From Piezodorus guildinii (taxonomy: Eukaryota; Arthropoda; Insecta; Hemiptera; Pentatomidae), in contig CM041295.1 in NCBI GenBank assembly GCA_023052935.1, forward strand, positions 168,756,366 to 168,820,365: 64,000 nucleotides of DNA, in the 5' to 3' direction. The stretch's first letter is position 1; each line of letters opens with the position of its first letter. Both the position numbers and the translations under genes were made by a program. This document shows, piece by piece, positions 36,544 to 48,530 of the stretch. The notes beneath the pieces are model-generated. The model saw nothing but the letters and a program-made list of their open reading frames with translations. It was not told where the DNA came from and did not search any database.

Positions 36544-37059
36544 ATATATGTGTATATGCATTATGATTCTAACCTTAGCATAAATCATCTGGGGTTACAA
36601 AAACGTTTTAGTTAAATTTTTAACCTTAATTCTAATTTAAAAAAAAAAATTCTTTATGTTATGAAAATTTTATTTCCAATTGTTTCATAGGAAAACTAAA
36701 ATTTGAGGAACAATCTGTGCACCTGTGGCACCCCGCCGTGCGCTCGTCTAAGAATAGATGAATGTTTGCCGCCGAGTTTAAAAGGAGTTGGAAAAGGCAT
36801 GAGATATCCACAAACGTTAAGAATGCTAGAGTTGTTCCAATATATATATACAAGAATATTATACAAGGAATGTTTTTAATTTGTTTGCAATATACAGTCA
36901 AACCTTAAAAAATATATTGTTTGTTTATTAATTTAACATCACTAGAAGTACCTGGAGTATCTGACATTGCACATCCTCGAGTCCACCACTTAACGTTCCC
37001 TCCGAAGGACAGCATAACCAAGGGTCGAGATCATTAGGAAATTAAAAACATTTTTTAAA
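36535..37059. other. Unassigned DNA
   Basis: Short frames only. A GC-richer patch lies at 36720-36780. No element recognised. Confidence 0.4.
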
Positions 37060-37292
37060 AGGAAATCAATTCCATCAAAGACTCCATTTCCACTCTAATC
37101 CACTACTTTCTATCCTATCATCCTCTTCGATTCCTGATTATCCTCCGAGACTTCTGAAAAGAAGATGGCCTCGAGACCTACTAGTTTAGAATATTCTTAG
37201 AGCGCTGCCAATTCTTGTCAGTTTACTATGTCTATCAAATTTACTTGATGTATATAATACCGTTGTAAATATCAATAAATATCTTTTTAAAG
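37060..37292 (+). mobile_element. Jockey 3' terminal fragment
   Basis: Starts at 'ccatcaaagactccatttcc', continues with 'aagaagatggcctcgagacc' at 37157, and ends with 'gtaaatatcaataaatatct' at about 37285. It matches the last 230 bp of the copy at 44560-45335 and is only a very short 5'-truncated insertion. Confidence 0.8.
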
Positions 37293-38180
37293 AAATAGTA
37301 TTAAACGAATTAATGACCTGTTTGAAGACATAGTAAAAAATATTGACGTAATCTTATTCCGATGCCATTTCAAGTTTTTCCGCGATTAACTCCCTTTTGA
37401 AGGAGTATATATACGTGTATTATCCTCTTTGCCACGAGTATATTACTACGCTTATTCATTAGCTTTATTTAGACTATAAATTGCTCTTCATTTCCTTTCA
37501 CAATGTATAATTAATCATCAACTGCAGATATTCTTATAAAATTAAGTAGTAGTCGTGGATAATATATCTGTTTAGTGTGTTTAATAAACTGAACGTTGTT
37601 ACTCGTTAAAGATTTTTACTTTGAATATATATATCTACCACTGTGCAGTGTCGTGTTTGTTTTTTTTTTACCGATGCTGACTAAGCCCTCTGGGTCCCTC
37701 CTAATATCCCTCGTTCAACGACTCTTTCCTAGTATTAATCGAAAAACGATATCATAAACATGCTTTTTATCGGTCATTTAAAATATCGTTACACATTAAT
37801 ATTTAAAAATTTGCATAATGTTATCCTCTCAATATTAGGAATCTTTAAAATGATTATTACGTTAAATATCTCTTTATTCTATAGATTGAAATTTCGTTTA
37901 GCCTTCATATGTATATATATATATAAAAGTACTTCTACTTAGATAGTCGATTGTAAACTAATTTCTTTTTAGTATCTCAATATGGCTGACTTTAGTTTTC
38001 TGTTATTTAAAATTTGAATGACAAATATTTACAAAGATATCATAGTTTATTTTTTCAAAAATGCGGTTATAAGAGATATGTGAGTGAATATATTTAATTT
38101 TTCATCAATCCTTTTTAAAGATTAGTACGAATGCTGTTAAAAAATGTTTGCTACATTTATTTCTCTTTAATGTTACTTTC
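37293..38180. other. Unassigned DNA
   Basis: A+T-rich with no supported gene. Its last nine bases (gttactttc, 38172-38180) may be the left target-site copy of the Jockey insertion that follows. Confidence 0.4.
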
Positions 38181-38671
38181 ATCCTGGCCGCAAGTCAACC
38201 TACAAATAGTAATCGCTCTGTGTTAATTTCTTATCTGTAGTAGTATTAGCCGTTAAACTGTTGCTAAAGTTTGTAAACATCGACTATTTACGGACGTGAA
38301 CAATTTTCAATTGAGTTTTGTGGGGTAAGTGTAATAATTGTACTTATTAACAGTGAGCACTATTGAGTGTTGCAATCGGGTCCTCTCTACCTCGTGGACG
38401 GGAAGATCCTCACCTGCTCGCTTCGAGCCTCTAGCTATCATTCTATAGATAATTAAATTAACTGACTTGTAGCTCACTCTGTTGGAGCGCTGCTTCATGG
38501 TCTCATCTACGTATTTCAGCACGAGTTCGAATACGGTCATAGCTATATCTTTTTTTTTTACTATTTTATTTTATTTTTTTCATTTATTTCTTTTTTCTCT
38601 TCTTTATATTATTTATGTATACATATATAAGATAAATTTTAATTTCTTATTTTATTTCTTATGACATTAAA

Positions 38672-40387
38672 ATGAGTAAAACTTCGTGTTTGGAAACTGA
38701 TGAAGATACAGCCTTCTCAGAAGTAAGTGAGTCCGACTCACAATACTTAAAAAGAAGAACTCTTCAAAAGCGACATCGCAATCAGACGCCCGGTTCTCTC
38801 GAAAATTCACCAAACAAAAAAAAAATAAATAAAAAGGGAAAGAAACAAAATTCACCTCCGTGTAACTCCATAAATTGCTCCGACAGTACATCTGCAGCCA
38901 ACAAATTGGATTCCTCTCTACCGCAATATCCGTCAACCTCCAATGTACCAAATATTACGACCAGCAATAAGTTTGCAGCCCTCAGTAACATTGATACAGA
39001 GACCACAACACCAAATCGAATTACTGAACCTGAGCCTCCCCCCATTTTCGTCACAAATATACAGGACTTTATGGCTCTGGGACAAGAAATCTCTAATCTA
39101 ATTGGCCTGACGAATTTCCAATGTTATTCAAGATTAAAGGAGGTCAAGATCAACACGACGAACAAAGAAAGTTACAAAAAATTAGTTAACCACTTAACAG
39201 ACAAAAAGTATGATTTTCATTGCTATCAACTTAGACAAGAGAAGTCATACCGAGTAGTTCTGAGAGGATTACACAGCACCACACCCACCACAGCCATTAA
39301 GAGGGACATCGAAGAGCTGGGTCACAGTGTCAGAAACATCTCCAACGTGATTCAACCAACGGGAAAATATCCTCTTCCCTTGTTTTTCGTTGACCTTGAA
39401 CCTGCCCACAATAATTCTGAAATATTTCACATTAATAGATTAGTATACTCCGTTATACGTTTTGAGGAACCAAGACAGAGAGCAGACATCGTTCAGTGTA
39501 CTAGGTGCCAAAGCCTTGGGCACACGAAGGCTTATTGCCATCATCAGGCCAGATGCGTGAAATGTGCCGGCCCACATGAGACCAACCTCTGTATGAATAC
39601 TCGAGATACACCGGCTAAATGCGCTCTATGTGGTGAAGCCCATCCAGCTAATTATAAAGGATGCATTATTTATAAAAATAAGCAACGTCAAAAAGCCATA
39701 TACACTTCCTCTCATTTGCAAAGAAACGTAGTTCCTGAAGTTCTAAAATCTAACCCTTCAGCGCGAAACGGATTGGGAACCTTGGGAAATGCGGTTGTCA
39801 ATGAAGTTAATAGACCAACGAGCTCCAAGATCAAGACCCCAACAGTTTCGAACATTGGCAGGAAACCTCAACAACAGGTGCATCAAGCTTCACTACTTCC
39901 AACCCGACAAGCTAACTCTCAAGCATCTCTTTCTCAGCCTTCGACTTCTCATCCTTAGCCACCGATCTCCCATTCCAATACTCAGACTTCTCTTCTTAAT
40001 AGTCACCCTAACATTCCGACTTCTCATCCCAACTTCCAATCAAAAACCTCTTTTAATGAAATATCCTCTAAAAGCATATCAAGAGTTAAGTTTCCACCCC
40101 AGAATTCCAACCACCTTGTCCTTTCGCAATCATCCTCTCAAATTAACCCTCCATCAGAACCTCAATCAAATGTCGAACATAGTCTGCGATGGAAGGAAAA
40201 ACCCATTCCCAGACAAATTATTCCTCCAACCCAAGATTATTCAAACTTCTCCTATCCTAACCAAAATCCATACGATACAGCCTCAATCCTTTCATCGTTC
40301 CTTCGTGATTTACAGGAAACAATCAAACCTTTAATCAACCTCCTTACTCGACTCCTTTCAGAAATCCCGCTCAATGCCTTACGATGA
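38672..40387 (+). pseudogene. Jockey ORF1 Gag-like RNA-binding protein, one nonsense codon
   Basis: Nucleic-acid-binding ORF1 protein that would package the element's RNA. It starts at ATG 38672. An in-frame TAG at codon 429 (39956-39958) cuts it to 428 residues. The same frame then stays open to a TGA at 40385-40387, giving 571 codons without the nonsense change. The N-terminal 100 residues are S/T/K/N-rich. Residues about 190-250 match the domain that precedes the zinc knuckles in this clade (KSYRVVLRGLHSTTPTTAIK, then LPLFFVDLEP). Three zinc knuckles follow: C276-x2-C-x4-H-x4-C, C295-x2-C-x4-H-x4-C, and C317-x2-C-x4-H. The Q/S/P-rich tail carries on past the stop. The stop overlaps the ORF2 ATG (cgATGAg), a layout known from Jockey elements. 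The long open frame on both sides of a single nonsense codon points to a young copy. Confidence 0.9.
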
Positions 40388-42233
40388 GTAAAAGGCCTTC
40401 AGCGATCCTGTTATGGAATGCAAATGGACTACTTAACCATCGGGACGAACCGGACATATTTCTTCACCACAATTTCATAGACATAGCCCTACTGACTGAA
40501 ACCCATTTTACTACAAACTCTCAATTCTACATACGTTACTACACTACATACAGAACAGATCATCCAGACAACACATCTCACGCTGGCTCGTGTATACTTA
40601 TACACAAATCCTTACCTCACTCTTTCATTCCTTCAACTCCTACTGACTCCATTCAATCAACCTCCATTACCTTAACCTGCCGTCCTTTCAACCTAACATT
40701 CTCAGCTGTACATTGTCCTCCTGGTAATACTCTTTCCTTCAGTCATCTTGATCCTTATTCCGATCCTTTGGTCCGCGCTTCATTGCTGGTGGAGATTACA
40801 ACGCCAAAGACCAACGGTGGGGATGCCGAACGTCTAATACTCGTGGCAGGATTCTTTTCCAAGTCACTGCCTCCAATAGCTATTCCATCTTATCACCACA
40901 AGATCCTACCTACTGGCCTACATCCCTTAAGAAACGTCCCGATATTCTTGATATATTCATTACTTCCCAAATAACTTCCACCCAATCTACAATCAAATCC
41001 TTAGATGAACTGTCCTCAGATCATAGCCCTGTTCTGCTTCTCATGCACTCAAATCCTATTAACAAACCCTCTCCTCCTTCACCGATTAAAAGACATATCG
41101 ACTGGGACAACTTTCGATATGATCTAGAGAACAAACTGGACTTGAAAATTCCGTTAAAAACTAACTAACAAATTAAAAACAGAAATACGAAAATTCAAAA
41201 ATTTCAGAACTTTACAGAAACCTTAACTTCTTCAGACAAATCTTTATGGAAAACAACTGCAACATTACTAAAATTGAAATCCTTTAATCATCCACTTCTC
41301 ACTGATTCCCAGACCTGGACGATGAAGTCCGATGAAGAAAAATCCCAAATCTTTGGTGAACACCTTTCTAAAACGTTTAATCCGCATCCTGATATCCTTG
41401 ATCCGATCCATATTAAACATGTTGAAGCAGAACTAACTGTTCCATTCCAAATGTCTCTTCCTCCCAAGGCCTTTTACCGTTCAGAAATTATTAGCCTCTT
41501 CCAAAGATTACCATCCAAAAAAGCTCCTCGCCATCTCATCTCATCACGCCCCGCATCCTGAAACAGCTTCCCAGAAAAGATATACTCATCCTCTGCTATA
41601 TATATAATGCCAAGCTGCGTTCCACTTATTTTCCTGATCCTTGGAATTAAAATCAACCCTACTAAATCCCATCAAATTACCTTCATCCTTCGTCGAAAAC
41701 CTATGTCCGCCTGTCCCACTATTTCCTTTAACAATAATCCACTCACCTCAGTTGAACAGATCCGGTACCTAGGACTCCATCTAGACAAACGTCTTACTTG
41801 GAATCCTTACACTAGACTGAAACGACAAGAAACAGCTCGTAGATACCGCTTACTACAACACTTACTGGACAAACGATCAAAACTTTCCACGTACTAAAAA
41901 AAATTAATTTATATAACCATCATTAGGCCTATTTGGACATATGGGATTGAGTTATGGAGATCCACCAAACCATCCAATTCTTCCCGCATTCAATCCTTGC
42001 AATCCAAAATCCTCCGAAAGATCCTAAACGCCCCTTACTTTGTCACCAATAAAATAATTCATAAAGACCTAAATATCCCATTAGTCCCAGATCTAGCCCG
42101 AACTAGATATTCCTCCTTTTATTCCAAATTACCCGTCCACTCCAACCCACTCGTCCGCAAACTCTCATCTCCTATTCCTGATCATCTTCCTAGGCGGCTG
42201 AAAATACGATGGCCTCGAGACCTACTTAGCTGA
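40384..42233 (+). pseudogene. Jockey ORF2 (endonuclease-RT), frameshifted, RT core deleted
   Basis: ORF2 would encode an AP-type endonuclease plus reverse transcriptase. The endonuclease start is intact: LLWNANGLLNHRDE and LLTETHF within the first 45 residues. The frame shifts near 40780, after which YNAKDQRWGC and RPDILDIFITS continue in another frame, then DELSSDHSPVLL. RT linker sequence runs from 41274 (FQRLPSKKAP and PRILKQLPRKDILI). At about 41643, after TYFPDPW, the sequence jumps to IKINPTKSHQITF, which in this family lies downstream of the catalytic motif. So the palm with both catalytic Asp motifs is missing. The tail follows with YLGLHLDKRLTWNP and AARRYRLLQHLL-like sequence to a stop at 42231. 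It cannot be active. Confidence 0.88.
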
Positions 42234-42494
42234 ATAAACTTTGAAGTGCTACCACTGGGTAGTTTCTTCACATGCCTGTATCCCGCCCACTTGATCTTTT
42301 AGCACATTTACTTAATGTATTTTATCGTAATACAGTTTTAAATTTCTTTTAAATAAAAAAAAAAAAAAGTTACTTTCCCGCTATATTTAAAGTAGTACTT
42401 TTCTCTAGAAAATTGGATGCAACTAATTCCACTTAACAATATAAAAATTACGGTACGATTAATACATTGTCAGCCACGTAATTAAAAAACGTGA

Positions 42495-43240
42495 ACGCAA
42501 CACACGACTTCTACTTAACACCGTTGATAAATTGTTAAAGAATTAATTTCATAGAGTTTCAATGGAAACATGTGTTATATTAAATTATTTATAATGTATT
42601 ATCTATGACAATGAGTCTTATCGCTTTTCGTTAACCTATACAATTTTGTATAAAAGATCATTTTTTTTCTAAAATGTTTAGCTTTCTAAAGGTATTATTA
42701 TAGATCTATATTACTGTTTTTATGCTCGAAAACTGCATGAAATGATGTTTTTGATCTTTTCTCGTTTAGTTGTGTATCCAATTCGTCCAATTTTAATATT
42801 TATCCGTTCTTTAACAATGCTAAAAATTATGATATAGTTATTTCCATAAAATCTATAAAACTAAAGGTACTTAAGATAAAGAAAATTTAAAATGTCAGCA
42901 TTTAAGCCCTGTCAGACTATTTAAATCAGAATAAAATTTACATCATATTAAACCTCATTAAATGTTACATCTATAGAGCTAGTTAGATTAAAATCGTTAT
43001 AGCTGTTTTTGAGAAAGTTGAAAAAAAGTTGCTGTAAGATCCCGGACGTATATACTTCCAAAATATCAGTTTTATACAGCTTATCGTTTTCCAGCTTGAC
43101 TTACCTCACACAGACTTTTTTCTGAGTCTTAGTTATTTGGACTCAGTGGACCCTAAAACGTGTATTTCCGTTGAAAATTTTCAGGATGGCAATACTTTCC
43201 CTTACTATATATGTCACATATAGGTAAGTGAAAGTAAAAA
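42495..43240 (+). mobile_element. MITE-A copy
   Basis: The left end 'cacacgacttctacttaaca' is a decayed terminus, and the right end 'tataggtaagtgaaagtaaa' at about 43213-43232 is well kept. Internal blocks are in order, including 'ttggactcagtggaccctaa' near 43136 and 'ggatggcaatactttccctt' near 43183. Confidence 0.7.
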
Positions 43241-44559
43241 CTGAATTACGTAACAGTCGAAAATGTATCAATCGCATTATAATTTATATATTTCATAAGA
43301 CTGCCTATAGTTGATGATTTTATTATACATCCTTGAACGAAATGAAAAGCGATTTACAGTCTAAATAAACATATTAAATACGCCTAATAATATGCTCTTT
43401 GTTTACTGCCAATAACTAGCTACAACAGTTCCTTTGAAAAAGTTGATATTCGCATCAAATTTGAAATGGCATCGGAATAAAAGTTACCTTTCATCTTAAT
43501 ATTTCATGCTATTTCTTTAAACACTCCATTAATTAGTTTAACGTTGATTCTCAAATAATAGAAACCAAAATTTAATTTGTTTGAATTCAGAGGTTTTAAT
43601 AATGTTTTCTTTTCTATTTTTATAAACGTAGTACTTAGTCGCATTCATTGTTTCATTTAATTCGTATTCTCTCTACATTGATTTGTTAATATTTCCAACT
43701 TCATTCCAACACATAAAATGTCATAAGATATAAATAAATAAATGTGTTTTTGATTAGTAAATTATTTAAATGGCTTGAGGAAAAACTACTTCTTGCAAAA
43801 TATTCCCATTATAAAAAGTTTTCACTGTCTGGGATCTTTATAAATTTACCGAATATTTTTTTAAAAATTAATTGTTAATTATCCTTAGTAATTGTTGCAT
43901 AATTTCGTAATGAAAGGTCAGCTATCAACTTATTCTGATGAAATCCATGAATCTGTTAAATAGGATAAGGTAAATATAATGTGAAGGGGAAAAAATACAT
44001 ATTTGATGTGATAAGTTATAATTTCCCTGTTTTGAAAGAATCCTTTAAAGTTTGTAAAATCTAAATGGTGATTTTAGTGAGTTAAAGACGTTTCTCACAC
44101 ATTCAAAAGCTAAATTACTATATCCTTTAAGCAGTCTTTTACAAACCTTCCTAAATATCACTTCCATTTATAAAGAGGCATTATAAGGAACATTTCAAAA
44201 AGTACTGCGACTTTGAAGGCTCAAGAAACTGAGTAGAGATTCCGACACGACGAGTTATTTTTAAATTAACTGCCATAGTAAGTTTTTGCTATTAGTTAGA
44301 AACTCAAGAACTCTTCTTCGTTTAAATATGAAATACAAAACTTTTATATAATACAAATTCTAGAATAAACATTTTTGAAAAGCTTTATCTTGTGTTCTTC
44401 TGGTCAACTCCCCAAAAGAACATTCGAAACGTATTTGAAAAAAAAAAAAGGAAATCCGGTCAAAACAGGTATAAAATAGAAGTGCCCATTTATTTTAGAG
44501 TGATAAATTCCTTCAATGGTCGGATCATAAATTTGGATTAGAGTTTAATACTTATATCT
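43241..44559. other. Unassigned DNA
   Basis: About 1.3 kb of A+T-rich sequence, no frame or repeat recognised. Confidence 0.4.
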
Positions 44560-45336
44560 ACGTCCTTTAATCCCACATCCGAGACTTTGAAGTATGGTGC
44601 CAGAATCAGAGGATTAAAATTAATCCTAACAAATCCCACCAAATAACCTTTACCCTTCGTCGTAAACCTATGACTTCCTGCCTTACAGTGTCCTTTAATG
44701 ACACTCCACTAGCCCTTGTTGAACAGATTCAATACCTAGGACTCCACCTTGACAAACGTCTAACTTGGAATCCCCATACAAGACTGAAACGACAAGAAAC
44801 TGCCCGACGTTTTCGACTACTTCAACACTTACTGGACAAACGTTCCAACATTCCACTTAATTAGAAAAGGCTTATTTATATGACCATCATAAGACCAATA
44901 TGGACTTACGGAGTAAAGCTATGTATGGGGCTCTACAAAACCATCGAATTCTTCTTGTATCCAATCCTTACGATCCAAAATCCTTAACGCTCCTTACTTC
45001 GTCACGAATAAGCTCACCCATAAAGATCTTAATATTCCATATATTACTGAATTAGCCCGAACAAGGTATCACTCATTCCATGAAAAACTCCATTTGCATT
45101 CTAATTCACTAGTTTCTATCCTATCGTCCTCTTCGATTCCTGATAAATCTCCGAGGCGTCTGAAAAGAAGATGGCCCCGAGACCCTCTAGTTTAGAATAT
45201 GTTTAGACTGCTTCCAATGGGAAGCTTCTCTACATGTATTTCATGTCAGTTTACTATGTCCCTGATATTTACTTGATGTATATAATACAGTTGTAAATAT
45301 CAATAAATATGTTTAAATATATATATATATATATAC
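44560..45336 (+). pseudogene. 5'-truncated Jockey ORF2 end with 3' UTR
   Basis: The frame reads IRDFEVWCQNQRIKINPNKS from about 44581, then YLGLHLDKRLTWNPHTRLKR and RLLQHLLDKRSNI to a stop at 44862. It then continues with breaks through 'aagaagatggccccgagacc' at 45163. The 3' UTR ends 'aatatcaataaatatgttta' at about 45315, and the poly(A) position is taken by an (AT)n tract (45318-45336). The coding segment 44670-44864 is intact, so this copy is fairly recent. Confidence 0.85.
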
Positions 45337-46623
45337 CCACGTCAGTGTCTGGTATATTTTCGAAGTATAGTTCACTCTGAGATTTATTCATTAATTGACA
45401 GTGAACATAATTGCTTTTTAACTGTACTTTTATATGATTTTTGCTGTTCTGACGAATTCGTTAATATGTCTGGTAGATAAGGAGTATTAGCTGTCTAAAG
45501 ATGAATGTATAGTAGCATAATTGCCACGTTCGTACAAAATGTGGCTGTTGAATGATGAATTGTTTTCTTCTTCAGTTCAGGATTCGAGCTGGCACCCGAA
45601 AAACTGATATACCAAGTACTGCTTGTTCAAATGATGATGCTTAGAGCATACCGTACACTACCTAATACTCCATTATGTAGTTTTTCGACCAGTGTTTCGT
45701 TCAATTTCATAAAACATAGTTTCTTGCCATGGCAATTTTCTTAATCTTGTTTATGGTTCGGCAATTCCTTCTATACTTAAAGAAGACACGAAGAAAATAA
45801 CGCCCGTAATAAACGGAAATATACTTTAGCTCGCGTTCCCATTACCAGGAACAATAAAAAGGTTTATCGTTTTTCTGTTATCAAAGAAGATAACTAGATC
45901 AATGTTAGTTATTTTACTTTATATTACGAAATGATCTGAACTTTTATCACGTTTACGAAATTGTTTGTGTTCGCAATAAAAAAAAAAAAAAGTTACGATT
46001 TGACAACTGTGGTTTTGATTATAGATATTCCTTCCGTTATCCAGCCAAGCCCATTCCTCAGAATAGGGTCTAAATATAAATCTGACAGAGAAAATTGCAC
46101 TGCTTTGATCAAAATTAGGAGATTGTTTGTTAACTCATAAAATCAAGCGTACCCAAAGTAAAATACACTGAGTTTAATCCGTCTGATTAAACTCGGTTTG
46201 ACTAATCATTTAACAATAAGGTTTGTTTATTTATATTCTGGGTCAAAGTATATTTAAACAGTCAGGTTTTGCGGGTTTTAATGAATTGATCTCTGTATAA
46301 ACTAAATTATAACTATAATAAGTGAACAGTTTTATAATCAAAATATAAAATAAACTTAAAGAGTGAACTGCTTATTAATGATGTATATTTATAAACAAAT
46401 ATATATACATCTGTCGTTCATCAGAATAGGGTTTACGTTATGGAAGCTAATATTTGCTTACAGTATCGATAACTATTATTTTATGTTTCATGTAAAAGAA
46501 ACATTTCTTCGCTGGAGTGGCAGCACTGCCTACTTCATAAAATAATATCACTTTGATCTAGTTGGTTTCTCAAGACAGTTGACTCAGTATCCGTGTGTAT
46601 CAGTATATGACTCAGTGAGTACG
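45337..46623. other. Unassigned DNA upstream of the candidate gene
   Basis: No repeat recognised. It may hold regulatory sequence for the frame that starts at 46624, but no TATA box or initiator could be assigned with confidence. Confidence 0.35.
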
Positions 46624-47379
46624 ATGGAGGGACTTATGGCGGACTGTGCGATGAACCCTGATATAAAGAGTATATCTTACTATTTCATAGATTTCGTCAT
46701 CTTCAGAGGACCCTATCCCTACTCATTTTACTTCAAAGAAGTTTCAATTGTGGATTTATTCTCATCGAACAAGTCACACTATGTTTTTCAACTTCCCAGT
46801 CTTCCAATCCAGCAAGAGATGGCAGTGGACGAATTGGATGGTGTCTGGAGTAAGTGTGAAAATCGTGCATTTATTATTTCTGTCATACAACAAGCTATGA
46901 AAAAATACTATGGGCCTTTCAATTTTTTCTTCGCGATGGGGAAGAAAAGTGGTTTTCTCCAGAGATTCATAAAATTTCCCGTTTTCAACATGGAATATCA
47001 CGGTTGTCCTTCTACTGAAATACTTCAGCGTTCTTTCCTCCTCAATGATCGTAAGAAATCTGCTTATTGCCGGCACCATCAATTGGATTGGCCCATGCCT
47101 TGTTCAAGGCTCAATTCGTACCTCGTCAAAAATTGGGTTATGGCAAATCCTGAAAAAATAAACATGTTGAATCCAGAAACTAGGCTTGCTACATTTAGAG
47201 GTTGTTACGGTTTCTCTGATCCTCTACCACTGGCTGTTTTGGGCTTTATTCATATAAATGGTACTAGAGGAGTTATTTGCATTTTTTGCAGGCTTTATCG
47301 TGAAGATGTTCCCAATATTAATAATTTGATACAAGAGCATGCACTTCTGTTTGTTATAGTTGACCATGTGTGTCAATAA
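46624..47379 (+). CDS. Unrecognised 251-residue protein, single open frame
   Basis: I do not recognise this protein with confidence. The first ATG is at 46624 (MEGLMADCAMNPDIKS); the frame is open 45 bases further upstream without an ATG. It begins with a hydrophobic/aromatic strand pair (YYFIDFVIFRG, then YSFYFKEVSIVDL), which loosely resembles the start of an RNase H-fold exonuclease, though the usual acidic DxE is not there. The middle has KYYGPFNFFFAMGKKSGFLQ and EYHGCPSTEIL, followed by YCRHHQLDWPMPCSRLNSYL, where Cys and His might bind metal. The C-terminus has ATFRGCYGFSDPLPLAVLGF. There is no signal peptide or clear membrane segment. It is one of the longest intact frames in the window and has no RT or transposase motif. 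The polyadenylation signal AATAAA (47375-47380) overlaps the stop codon. It could be a host gene, a domesticated gene or a transposon passenger. Confidence 0.5.
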   Translation: MEGLMADCAMNPDIKSISYYFIDFVIFRGPYPYSFYFKEVSIVDLFSSNKSHYVFQLPSLPIQQEMAVDELDGVWSKCENRAFIISVIQQAMKKYYGPFNFFFAMGKKSGFLQRFIKFPVFNMEYHGCPSTEILQRSFLLNDRKKSAYCRHHQLDWPMPCSRLNSYLVKNWVMANPEKINMLNPETRLATFRGCYGFSDPLPLAVLGFIHINGTRGVICIFCRLYREDVPNINNLIQEHALLFVIVDHVCQ

Positions 47380-47990
47380 AACCATCTAAAATTGTAAAAA
47401 AAGGTATTATATATATATATAATAGAGCTATTGCTAAATGTTGTTCCTATAACAATCTCATAAAGATTTACTATTTCCATTTCATTATAATTATAATAAT
47501 GTTTATTCTTCCTACATATATATGTTCATATTTTTTAATTGTTTAGTGAAAAGTAGAATTCTATAAGTGGTTAAGAAATATGCGAGGATTTGATAAATTA
47601 CAATTTACAATAATGTTAATTAACCAAATGATTGAGAATTTTGACTAAAGTGTAAGAAAGAACATGCATTTCTGTTTGTTATAGTTGAGCATGTGTGTCC
47701 ATAACACCATCTTAAATTGTGAGAAATGAATTTTTTTATTTAGCGAAAGATATTGTTGAATGTTATTCCTATAACAATCTTGTAAAGATTTACTATTTTC
47801 ATTCCACTTCATTATAATGATAATGAATACAGACTACACATGTTCCTATTTTTTAATTGTATAGCAGGAAGTAAAATAAATTATAATTCGAAAATTTGTT
47901 ACGAAATATGTGCACATTTGATAATTTATAATTAAAAATCAAGCATATCAACCAATGATTGAGTTTTCGACTGAATTGATAAAAAAAAAA
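47331..47990 (+). repeat. Tandem duplication of the gene's 3' end
   Basis: Two copies, 325 bp apart, of the last coding residues plus about 300 bp of 3' flank. The first is 47338 onward (catgcacttctgtttgttat) and the second 47663 onward (catgcatttctgtttgttat). The second copy still encodes EHAFLFVIVEHVCP and a stop, against EHALLFVIVDHVCQ and a stop in the first. The flanks share 'cctataacaatct' and 'taaagatttactat' blocks. The second copy has no upstream coding part. Confidence 0.85.
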
Positions 47991-48244
47991 AAGTAGTTCT
48001 TATTTTATCATTTTTAGAAGTTATTTTATGGTTAGTGTTTTTTATATTTAGGTTTGTAACTCACAAATTGTATCATTTAAAAATTTTATGCAATGAAGTG
48101 CCTTATTATAATGAAAAATAAATAAATATTTTTTGTATGTGTAGATTGTTGGGCTATAAATAAACAAAGCATGATTGTATTATCCATTTGCATTTACATT
48201 GAAAAATACAGATTTATCTTATGACCATGTTTTATCATATCCAT

Positions 48245-48530
48245 ATAGGCCCAGAATGTCATAATATGTGAACTTGTTCATCTTCTTTTGTTGCCTATCT
48301 GTTAGCGTTGGATGTTGTTAATCATTAAGGCAATGCGCACCTTATCTACTGCTGCACGAAAAAGGCCCACTCTTGTTGTATTATACCATTTTGGTAAGTT
48401 TTTCAACGAGGATATCCTTGGGCTACCAGGCCTCCTTCTGCCCTCCACCTTGCCCTGCAACAAGTTATACCCCTGCCTGTTTCTCATTATATGTCCTAGA
48501 TATTTCAGTTTACGAGATTTTATTAAATAC
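48245..48530 (-). pseudogene. RTE-like LINE C-terminal tail
   Basis: The minus-strand frame reads GKVEGRRRPGSPRISSLKNL, then WYNTTRVGLFRAAVDKVRIA, the characteristic C-terminal tail of insect RTE-type elements, where the GRR/GRP loop and the LFRAAV...R helix follow the RT. It ends on the minus strand with 'aacaaaagaagatga', like the element at 28183-29876. RT is absent, so this is a short 5'-truncated copy. Confidence 0.75.

Larger units (their letters stand above)
38181..42368 (+). mobile_element. Jockey-clade LINE, near full length, internally deleted
   Basis: The most complete element here: a 5' UTR of about 490 bp, ORF1 (38672-40387), ORF2 overlapping ORF1 by ATGA, a 3' UTR, and a poly(A) tail at 42353-42368. 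A 9-bp direct repeat, gttactttc, flanks it (38172-38180 and 42369-42377) and is a candidate target-site duplication. It sets the left boundary, which is otherwise not visible. ORF1 has one nonsense codon; ORF2 has frameshifts and lacks the RT core. Eight or more fragments of the same family lie elsewhere in the window. Confidence 0.85.

Noticed and set aside
36721..36790. GC-richer patch as an RNA gene
   Set aside because: No box A/B pair and no convincing fold by eye.
38667..39054. Minus-strand frames of 90-94 codons
   Set aside because: Antisense of Jockey ORF1.
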